From Saccoglossus kowalevskii (lineage: Eukaryota > Hemichordata > Enteropneusta > Harrimaniidae): DNA of 29,565 bases. A model generated the notes under the pieces. It saw only the letters and a program-made list of their open reading frames with translations, did no database searches and was not told where the DNA came from. Both the position numbers and the translations under genes were made by a program. The stretch spans positions 58,030 through 87,594 of the forward strand of contig NW_003142306.1 of NCBI RefSeq assembly GCF_000003605.2, read 5' to 3'. Below, piece by piece: positions 9,901 through 15,659 of the stretch; position 1 is the stretch's first letter; every line of letters starts with the position of its first letter.

Positions 9901-11940
9901 TAAAAAATACACTGCGCCAAATTACCAGACTCGTCAGAAGCATTGTAGACAACTTGATGCTCGCCTAATGACATCCAATCACCCGGAATGTGGCTGGAAG
10001 TGATAGTAACCGGTTGCAGGGAATTATCGGTAGCCGTTATATTTAACCAAGTCACCTGACTTCCGGAATCTGTACCAGCGCTTATATTTTGGTCAGTTTG
10101 ACAGCCCAGAATAATCGGCAGTTCATCGTCTGGGAATAATGTAACAACAAGTCATCAGTTATCAATGTAATCGTTAGTATGTGTTTAATTGCAGACTATA
10201 CCTGCAGTGTAATTGCAATAACAGGATTTCATTGGTTAAACTAATATCATGCAAGTTATATATATATTTTAAATGAAATTAAACATTGTAATCTATTTTA
10301 TCACAGCCTTCTATAAATGGCAAAGTCAATTAATTTATGAGTAGGGCGATTGAGATATTATGATGTACTTTGACGAATTATATGCACGAATTTATTAGTC
10401 TTTAGTTCAGAGACGTTGGACATGGCACAGTCATACTGAATTGCAATAGTTTTCATAGTTTGTTTGTACCGTCATTGTACGCAGTTACGTAACGCGACCA
10501 TAATTTGCATTGTGAGTACGTTACAGATATGTATCCTTGTATGGACACCCGTGAAATGGTAATGTAATTAATATTAACGCGACACGTATCGAAGTAGTAT
10601 TATCCACATAGAGTGTAAAATGGAATATTTGTATCAGGTATAACTTTTATATGTTACCATGAATGCAATACGCATAAAACGACCAAGCTGCATTGCATTG
10701 TATTGTACGTACGTGTCGCACCTTAGAAAATCGTATCGTAACGCAACACAATGTAACGTATCGTATCGTACAAGTATATTTTACATTGTTGGAATTTGAC
10801 AGCTTGAAGGTTAACGAACCATTCAATATGATATTTACAAACCTATGATCTCAATAGTAAATTCACACGTGTCGCCAATGTTTCCTCCGGCGTTCGTCTC
10901 CATGTATGACAAAGTATATAAACCAATCGTTAACCAGTCCCCACTGTATATATCATCTGGTGGTATTACATTGAGCAGTGCATCAGACGAATTTGGAGCA
11001 TTCCATTCCATTATGGTGCCATTTTTGCCAAAGTCCGCCGTTTTATTCAAATTACTTGGACAATCTTCAAACACTGCTGACACTATACATGTGAAGACAA
11101 GAAAATTCAATCTGATTGACGTATGATAAATAGTTATATATAAAGAAGAAAAATAAAATGAAATGAGTTTTGACTGTGAACAACTACCTGAATCTGGAGC
11201 ATTGAGGCGGATACAAATACAAAGCTAATGAGACGAACCTCAAAGGTAACCGTGAATATATTCGTATATGAAAGTAAAGAACATATACCAAACCGTAATA
11301 ACCAACATCGACAAGTGCACTCATTAGAAGAGCTGTTCATTGATTTATTTGTATTCTCATCTTAATTTAATTGCTGACACACTACAGGTTAACCATTCCA
11401 CTTTGTAGACATAAATTTGCAGTTTTATCTTATTATTTACAGATTATCAGTCAATACGTAATATCTCTATTCGATCATTGTACAGTAAGGCTTGCGACAT
11501 GCCTTTTTAATAAATCGCGCGAGAACAGTGCATAAGACATATACATGGCATAATTCTAACAGAATTACAGAAACGCGGACAATTATGTGAAAAAATAAAA
11601 TTTCGCAAAAACACAATTGAATGCCACACATGTTGTTCAAACAAACTTTTAAAATGCTGACGAAAAGCCAAAATAGTAACATCATCAGAATAATATATAG
11701 TTTTAGTCCATATTTACAACAATATATTAGTCAAAATAAGAACTTAATTTGAAAAAAACTAAATGAGCTGAATGCGCGTCATTCATGGACAGTAGTTGAT
11801 TAGTTGTACATCCAATAGCATACTTATAGACTGTGTTCTTAGTGACATGGTAGTCATATATATTGATGATACGACAGAAGAAAAAATGAATACTTACCTG
11901 GCAGAGAAATACTGAACATATAACCAAGAATAACTGTCAT
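767..11940 (-). CDS. HYR-domain adhesion-type GPCR, 13 exons, 3' end beyond window
   Basis: Joined exons: 11940-11898, 11082-10843, 10129-9884, 8806-8760, 8569-8417, 6022-5911, 4409-4196, 3887-3764, 3197-3160, 2916-2793, 2118-2015, 1774-1675, 984-767. They total 1763 nt, or 587 codons plus 2 nt, with every splice phase matching and no internal stop. Seen in the product: hydrophobic signal peptide (residues 1-17), HYR1 (about 20-94), HYR2 (95-176), a Ser/Thr-containing linker, GAIN (about 193-434), GPS with HLT at 433-435, TM1 (about 456-478), TM2 (487-510), TM3 (518-544), TM4 (556-577). Family knowledge: adhesion GPCRs self-cleave at the GPS and signal at the plasma membrane through a tethered agonist; HYR domains are Ig-like adhesion modules. 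Ligand and partner are unknown. TM5-7 are not found between 1 and 766. Intron lengths run from 190 to 2394 bp. Start choice: first ATG followed by a hydrophobic stretch. Further N-terminal exons cannot be excluded. Confidence 0.9.
1549..1575. repeat. Poly(T) / T-rich tract
   Basis: Two T runs of about nine to ten separated by a single A, in intron 12. On the transcribed strand this is poly(A). Confidence 0.8.
1675..1774 (-). CDS. Exon 12: intracellular loop 1 and TM2
   Basis: A 100-nt exon, phase 2 to 0, acceptor GTTATCTCTAG, donor AAG|GTTAGC. It encodes RLKSERFLILLNLTAVLAA, then GQITFLAGADATNHK. The conserved intracellular loop 1 and TM2 pattern (R-x-x-x-x-F-x-x-x-x-N-L) is clear. Confidence 0.95.
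2015..2118 (-). CDS. Exon 11: TM1 of the 7TM domain
   Basis: A 104-nt exon, phase 0 to 2, acceptor CTTTCACAG, donor CAG|GTAGAC. It encodes SLGIITYIGCSFSLLGII followed by LTIGSIIYF. The I-T-Y-I-G-C-x-x-S-L-L pattern is the family B2 TM1 signature. Confidence 0.95.
2506..2529. repeat. (TA)n simple repeat
   Basis: An alternating TA run with one TTT interruption in intron 10 of the GPCR gene. Confidence 0.8.
2793..2916 (-). CDS. Exon 10: GPS cleavage site and tethered agonist
   Basis: A 124-nt exon, phase 2 to 0, acceptor TTTTTTACAG, donor CAG|GTCAGC. It carries the GPS tryptophan W412 and then C429-Q-W431-S-HLTNFAILM. Cleavage in this family falls between L and T of HLT (434/435), and the TNFAILMM stretch is the tethered agonist. 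Cys2 and Cys4 of the usual four GPS cysteines are replaced (S417 and W431); Cys1 (400) and Cys3 (429) remain. Confidence 0.95.
3160..3197 (-). CDS. Exon 9: first part of the GPS (Cys1)
   Basis: A 38-nt micro-exon, phase 0 to 2, acceptor TATTTACTTTAG, donor TGG|GTAAGT. It encodes NDEAPFCAYLDFG. C400 with the following aromatic/acidic residues is the start of the GPS motif (family pattern C-x-F/Y-W/L-D/N-F). It is identified because phase and content continue directly into exon 10. Confidence 0.85.
3764..3887 (-). CDS. Exon 8: GAIN subdomain B, middle strands
   Basis: A 124-nt exon, phase 2 to 0, acceptor TTTTCTGTTTACAG, donor CAG|GTAAAG. It encodes VVNYLRINSDVISMAVYPEM and then a PYPIIVKHKL strand, the conserved 'I-N-S-x-V-I-S' and 'P-x-x-I-x-x-x-H' region of GAIN before the GPS. 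A second in-phase AG 51 nt upstream (ending at 3939) is possible but weaker. Confidence 0.9.
3999..4028. repeat. Short tandem repeat AGCTGATAACC x2.7
   Basis: Two exact 11-bp copies (3999-4009, 4010-4020) and a partial third with one change (AGCGGATA). It lies in intron 7, between exons 7 and 8 of the GPCR. Confidence 0.8.
4196..4409 (-). CDS. Exon 7: GAIN subdomain B, first strands
   Basis: A 214-nt exon, phase 1 to 2, acceptor TTGGCACTCAG. It encodes YAVFVFESAEFRGFRFGSE, an acidic loop, SYIEITQSAI and NIVIVAVKYKTVAYLL, which match the early beta strands of GAIN subdomain B including the yKtvaxLL strand. It ends at AAG|GCAAGT, a GC donor, with phase 2. The GT dinucleotides just downstream either give the wrong phase or have poor consensus. 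Confidence 0.85.
5040..5450 (-). mobile_element. Retroelement RT C-terminus with conserved 3' tail, in intron 6
   Basis: On the minus strand, 5450-5283 encodes KLLSQG, then, after a one-base frameshift at about 5415, IRARLILSFKKFYGKYHQLV and DKYHVSMKQMV, ending at TGA 5283-5285. The pattern 'KLLxQGxxxxRLxxSLKKFYGRYxxLVxKYxVSxxQM' is the C-terminus of a reverse-transcriptase ORF that I remember as repetitive in bivalves and other marine invertebrates. The 3' sequence after the stop (GGGTGCCACATGTGGAGCAG onward) also matches, from memory, the conserved tail of that repeat. The rest of the RT is missing, so it is 5'-truncated. It sits in sense orientation to the host gene. Clade not certain. Confidence 0.75.
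5283..5450 (-). pseudogene. RT C-terminal coding remnant (one frameshift)
   Basis: About 55 residues of the RT C-terminus in two frames. The upstream part (RLLCFKLLSQG) and the downstream part (IRARLILSF... to the TGA) are joined by a single-base frameshift at about 5413-5417. No catalytic motif is retained, so it is inactive. Confidence 0.75.
5911..6022 (-). CDS. Exon 6: GAIN subdomain A helix
   Basis: A 112-nt exon, phase 0 to 1, acceptor TAATCTATAG, donor ATTG|GTAAGT. It encodes IGVLEVLQIVDNVSINAAAS and about 17 more residues. The VLxVxDN-type helix is typical of GAIN subdomain A in adhesion GPCRs. Intron 6, which follows, carries an RT-element relic and a possible extra GAIN exon (4653-4576). 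Confidence 0.85.
6023..8416 (-). other. Intron 5 of the GPCR (2394 bp)
   Basis: Begins GTATGT after exon 5 and ends AATCTATAG before exon 6. Nothing beyond AT-rich sequence is recognised; no further phase 0-0 GAIN exon was found. Confidence 0.6.
8417..8569 (-). CDS. Exon 5: start of GAIN domain (subdomain A helices)
   Basis: A 153-nt phase 0-0 exon with acceptor TGTTTCTCAG and donor CAA|GTATGT. It starts AADLREEASTIGADV and continues with KVELLLSNIIHIS, an amphipathic helical pattern like the opening helices of GAIN subdomain A. It is only 190 bp from exon 4 and is followed by the longest intron (2394 bp). Assignment rests on the helical pattern and position rather than on invariant residues. 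Confidence 0.8.
8760..8806 (-). CDS. Exon 4: linker between HYR2 and GAIN
   Basis: A 47-nt exon, phase 1 in and 0 out, with acceptor CACTTACAG and donor AAG|GTAAAT. It reads GEPESTTASGIFLIQK after joining. It is too short to detect on its own; the support is that both phases match the neighbouring exons and both splice sites are good. It has no recognisable domain and probably forms the stalk ahead of GAIN. Confidence 0.7.
8965..8996. repeat. Perfect 14-bp-arm hairpin in intron 3
   Basis: GAAATTAAATGTCA, loop GAGA, TGACATTTAATTTC: arms 8965-8978 and 8983-8996 are exact reverse complements. It lies about 160 bp upstream of exon 4 in transcript sense. It could be a recent snap-back duplication or an RNA hairpin near the exon 4 acceptor. 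Confidence 0.8.
9480..9660. other. Palindrome-rich block in intron 3
   Basis: This stretch has several short dyads close together: GATAGGTGTTACACCTGTATC, GACGTC, GCAACAC-T-GTGTTGC and GTGTCGTGACAC. It is more GC-rich and more structured than the surrounding intron, as in a decayed mobile element, but no family is recognised. Confidence 0.35.
9884..10129 (-). CDS. Exon 3: second hyalin repeat (HYR) domain
   Basis: This 246-nt phase 1-1 exon encodes a textbook HYR domain: ILGCQTDQNISAGTDSGS, then VTWLNITATDNS, then SSHIPGDWMSLGEHQVVYNA, then SDESGNLAQC, then a final hydrophobic strand. The HxPGxxxxxGxHxVxYxAxDxxGNxAxCxF signature is nearly complete. Acceptor TTATTCCCAG; donor CAAG|GTAAGC. The symmetric 1-1 phase shared with exon 2 fits domain duplication by exon shuffling. 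Sequons NIS, NIT and NAS are present. Confidence 0.95.
10690..10775. repeat. Cryptically simple GTATCGTAACG-type repeat
   Basis: Interspersed degenerate copies of CGTATCGTA / ACGCAAC / TGTAACG / TGCATTGCATTGTATTG fill this stretch of intron 2. No fixed period, so it is slippage-derived low-complexity sequence. Confidence 0.6.
10843..11082 (-). CDS. Exon 2: first hyalin repeat (HYR) domain
   Basis: This 240-nt phase 1-1 exon encodes one whole HYR domain, beginning EDCPSNLN and ending CEFTIEIIG. Family hallmarks seen: the CP start, the central W-x-x-P with a following D, the aromatic L-Y-T-L-S-Y strand, a G-N-I-G-D turn, and the final C-x-F-x-(I/V) strand. Three N-glycosylation sequons (NKT, NGT, NSS) fit an extracellular location. 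Three AGs near the acceptor (11083, 11077, 11074) all keep the same phase, so the exact start may shift by up to nine bases. The donor is ATAG|GTTTGT, weaker than its neighbours. Confidence 0.9.
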
Positions 11941-11955
11941 TTTAATTATGGAAAC
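11898..11955 (-). CDS. Exon 1 (first coding exon): signal peptide
   Basis: ATG at 11940-11938 opens MTVILGYMFSISLP, a short hydrophobic leader, and ends at a perfect donor CAG|GTAAGT (phase 1). A strong acceptor (pyrimidine-rich, CACAG) lies at 11956. The exon therefore probably starts at 11955, with 15 nt ahead of the ATG that are either 5' UTR behind a leader intron or, since they are open in frame, further coding sequence. Joining to exon 2 gives a leader continuing into VSAVFEDCP, a plausible signal-peptidase region. Confidence 0.7.
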
Positions 11956-12123
11956 CTGTGCGAATAAAAATACAAAAGATATTGTGATTATTGGTGATCA
12001 TTCAATCATTCAAGATATATTCTATATGGTTGAATACCAATTGGAATTGCATTCATAATTGTAATTATAATATTGTCATTGTATTATCTAGCTGTTGTTG
12101 AAATTGTAGATGGTTGTCGCTAC

Positions 12124-12179
12124 CACGTGCGCTTAATATAGGTTCACTACTGCCCACCACAACTACTTATGCGCACGTG
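12124..12179. promoter_or_regulatory. Inverted pair of E-box palindromes upstream of the GPCR
   Basis: CACGTGCGC (12124-12132) and GCGCACGTG (12171-12179) are exact 9-bp inverted repeats separated by 38 bp. Each contains the palindromic E-box CACGTG (bHLH-ZIP site). They lie about 170-220 bp upstream of the first GPCR exon on the minus strand. Promoter function is inference; no TATA or transcription start can be assigned. Confidence 0.35.
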
Positions 12180-12239
12180 AGTCAAACATCTTTATTTTTA
12201 TTTTCACAACCTTATTAAACGCTTCAATCGATCGACGAC

Positions 12240-14280
12240 TACCGCCTTTTAAACTCCCAAATCGGGTAGCTATTAGTTTTTTTGTTTGTTTTTTTTAAAT
12301 TAAACACAGTGTTTTAATTTTCTATACAATTATCAGTGATTTAAAGTTCAACATTACATGTTTTATTTATAGAATACTAAACGTCAATCTAAAGACAGGA
12401 TAAAATGTTTCTAACTTTAAAACACTAATATTCTTGCAAAAAAATAAACATTGAATATATGGTAATGTAAACAAACCTCAAAATTTACTCAATTTATTTG
12501 AATTATGTCACACTAATTTCAATGTGTCATTGCGAACCCTAAATCATGTCCGGGTAAATTTCAAACTCATATACAGAAATGTATATATATACTTGTCATT
12601 GTACTTTACGGCTGACATATACATTATAAAGAGACACTGACCCATATGCTTTTCCCATTACAAAAATAGAATAAATTGGCTACATATTAAGAACGTAGAT
12701 TAACAACGCGAAAACTGAATCCAATTTGTGTGCAAATCAGTAAACATTTTACAAGACCATATCATTATGTTGGTGTAGAATGACCTACTATCTAATGAGT
12801 TTAATATTACGAACATAGCTGAGTGTATGGAATGACTGCTTTGTGTTTGCTACGAGTTGACAGAGGTTATCTCATCTAAATCAGCATGCTATGTTGTTAC
12901 TACTTTGTTAATAATATATTGTTACAAGTAACATTACACGCGGATCCTGTTGCTATTTTAAATATACTAATATACCCTATTATACCTTTACGCTACATTT
13001 CTTGCAAACCGCATATTTTTCAGAATTCTCATTATAGAGAATTGCTATGATGGTTTAGCCACGCGGTTATAATAAACGTGGAAATATGCACTTCAGCTCT
13101 AATGACATATTTCTGTATACAGATATCATGGCCGATATTTACTTCTTGTATAAGTGTGTATTTCAACATATGATAAATAAAAATAGGACAGCATTCAACG
13201 ATAGGAATTATCATCAAGTGTCTTGAGACGTTGACATTAATTAGTGAATGACGTCGTGTATGTATATTGTTCATTTCAAACGACGGCACTAAATAATACA
13301 AAGACATACAAATCGGTTACCGCGCGAGGAAAGAGAAATCAATACACTTCACTGTGATTTATCTTGGTGCGTCATGCTCTGTTACGTGAGCGTCTGTGTG
13401 CGCGTGCAAAGTGTCCGGCAGCCATGTCACAATTTTTGCCATCACTCTGTATCAAATATGTTCAGTGTATAAACCACTTCTGCTATGTAGACTTGTTTTG
13501 TCTGAATATTTGTCTGTACTATGGATGCGATAACAATATGCTACTTTAGGTTCAACAGTTTAGTATTTTGTGTTGGTATGTTCTAGTTTTAAAATAGTTT
13601 AGTATTAGTATTTTCTTATATTTCATACATTAATAACGTAACTTGTGTAAGCGTACTCGAACGTAACTTCGCACGTCGAACGTTCGAAATCACAATTCCA
13701 TAGTAGACATACCAACAGAAAGACCGCAGCTACCTGTCACAATATCCGTCGTCGTCTTTGCTTCAACTAACTGTACAAGACCAGTAAACATTTAATATGG
13801 CCAGTAATAATCCCCTTTATGAAATTACAAGTCCACGAGCACAAAACAATTTTAATAGCTATTCTATTAGCTTATAAAGGATAAAAAGTTCGTATTATAC
13901 TCATATTAGATTCGATATAGTATAATGACAATGCTACCCACATTAATAGCTTGTGACCTTTATGATTGAATTGTTCACATTCTAATTTCATTTCCTGTTT
14001 CCAGGAACTTAACTGTCGGCACGTTTTCTCCTGATTTATACTTTAACGAATGTCACAGCCTCTACATCAACGACTAATCTGTCATTGCAGTGGAAACATA
14101 ATCATTTGTTCGGCGTGATCATCCAATTTATTGTATATCATTGATTTTTTACGACATTCTCGAGAATAACAATGTGTTGTTGCGTTTGCAGTACCTGGCA
14201 ACTAGACTCTGCGGCTATTTCATTTTGAAGAGGTAATTGTACTGTTTTTATTACGTGCGTGTGCACACTGCAGTATGATT
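12240..14280. other. No gene or recognisable element
   Basis: AT-rich sequence with short random open frames. A GC-richer patch at 13320-13440 with CGCG and CGTG words could be regulatory, but nothing supports a gene. Confidence 0.5.
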
Positions 14281-14580
14281 TAACGTGTATCAATTCGTTA
14301 TTTTATCACACATATATTTCTGTTCATATGGCGTAATATTGGGCTATGCAAATGCGTCTCCGTGTGAATTACTGATACGTACACCCAATGCAATGCGCAT
14401 GTGTGAGGCTCATTTTTCATCAAATGATTTGTTTCTGATAGACGACATTTCAGGATATTGTAGTCTCTCCTGGCGTTTTTCGCTGTTTGTGCTAATTTCA
14501 AAAGCATGTACGAACCAAACCGAATGCCACGTGCTTGGAAGGCAGACTGTTGTCTAATTTCTACTGATGAGTAAACTGTC

Positions 14581-14655
14581 GGCTTCGGGAATCGAACACG
14601 ACCTTTCCCATGTAAGGCGAGCACGATAACCACGAGTACTACTTCGTGTCTTGAA
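14581..14655 (-). repeat. tRNA-Val-like head of a probable SINE
   Basis: On the minus strand an A-box-like TAGTACTCGTGG is followed by TTATCGTGCTCGCCTTACAT, GGGAAAGGTC and a B-box TGTTCGATTCC. Order and spacing match tRNA-Val (GTGGTTATC...CGCCT-anticodon-...AAAGGTC...GTTCGAxxCC). Anticodon-stem and acceptor pairings are broken, so it is not a working tRNA. The sequence continues without a CCA end or terminator into about 14410, as in a SINE body. The open frame running through it (14666-14298) is taken to be fortuitous. Confidence 0.6.
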
Positions 14656-14749
14656 AAAAACAACAACGTGCATAACGGTTTGAAATGTGGCTGCGTTTTT
14701 GTTGTTGTAAAGTTCTAATTTATCTGGCTATACAGGAATAATGCGTGGA

Positions 14750-15510
14750 TCCGACATTGAGCGTCTAACATCAACGTATATACTGATGACCAGACAGTGC
14801 TCGTTTAAAGTCATCTTAAGTGGACTGTTGCGTGAGTAGGGTTTTTAACATCTCATGTATGCCGATGACTTGGTTATCCTTATCCCGTGCAACCGTAGTT
14901 TGCGAACTCTCGTTAATATTTCTACCATCCTAAGGAGTCTGAATGTTTGTACTTTATTGCTCAGAAGAGTGATCTTAGAAGAAGTGTAATTCCGCACGTA
15001 TATCTTGTTGGCTCTAAGTTTAATATTGTGCATAAGCACGTTTATTGTGAATATGTTATTACTGATAATAGTATGGATGATGAGAACATAAATGACAAAT
15101 TCAATCATTCTACGGCAGACCAAATATACTGCTTCGAAAATTATCTAGCTGCAGTAGTGATGTTAAAATTACATTGTTCCAATCTTTTACTCTAACAGGC
15201 ATTGTTCACAGCCATGGTTTCAACATAGTTGTACAAGTATTTATGATCTCCGTGTTCGTATAATAATACATTTCACTTTTTCCGTGGCCGGCCGGATTGT
15301 AGTGCTAATGATATGTTTGTGTCCTCCAATATTCATACATTTGACGATCTTAGACGAAATATGCTTTTTTCTAAATAAGAGTGATAATATGATCGATGTA
15401 GTGCTCTTATCATCTGACACGCATCTATGTTTGACGTTTTATGTTCTGTACTGTAAACTTATGTATACCCCACAGCTACTCTGGGGCATTAAAATTATTA
15501 GTCAAGTCTT
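14750..15510 (+). pseudogene. LINE reverse-transcriptase relic (CR1/L2-like)
   Basis: Several frames, broken by stops and indels, give RT pieces in order. TRQCSFKVILSGLLRE resembles the region before the VRQG block. HLMYADDLVILIPCNRSLR carries the catalytic YADD (14858-14869). Then VYLVGSKFNIVHKHVY and VITDNSMDDENIND match the palm/thumb 'vYLxGxxLxxVxxxKYLGxxIxDDxxDDxDIxRQ' block. CSANDMFVSSNIHTFDDL (15298-15350) is the C-terminal 'SAxxMFVxxNVxxFxxLxR' block. A last piece, LYCKLMYTPQLLWGIKIISQ (about 15445-15505), resembles a block that normally precedes it. Non-functional fossil; clade by resemblance only. Confidence 0.8.
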
Positions 15511-15515
15511 TTTAA

Positions 15516-15522
15516 ATTATTG

Positions 15523-15600
<78 letters not shown>
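15516..15600 (+). repeat. (ATT)n microsatellite, likely LINE 3' tail
   Basis: About 28 ATT/TTA units with one G interruption at 15541. It starts where the LINE relic ends and stops exactly where the half palindrome begins. LINE 3' ends commonly carry short simple-repeat tails, so this tract may be the retroposon's own expanded tail. Confidence 0.9.
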
Positions 15601-15657
15601 GGCGAGGTATATATGGAGTGAATCGTGCAATGTCGAGTGACATACCCAAATACGGTT
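15601..15657 (+). mobile_element. Half copy of palindromic element A
   Basis: GGCGAGG-TATATATGGAGTGA, then ATCGTGCAATGTCGAGTG and ACATACCCAAATACGG align with the reverse complement of the left arm of element A (about 141 down to 85), with roughly 85% identity by eye. The copy begins at the element's centre (GGCGAG, the loop); the other arm is absent and replaced by the (ATT)n tract. Confidence 0.75.
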
Positions 15658-15659
15658 AT

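Noticed and set aside
11134-11340. Minus open frame in intron 1
   Set aside because: Low-information peptide, no splice sites that fit the phase 1 junction between exons 1 and 2, which already joins well.
14581-14655. Functional tRNA-Val gene
   Set aside because: Anticodon stem and acceptor stem do not pair, and there is no T-run terminator at the end of the tRNA part.
14298-14666. 122-codon open frame on the minus strand, the longest in the window
   Set aside because: It runs through the tRNA-like SINE head; its peptide is a translation of the A/B-box region and matches no protein family I know.
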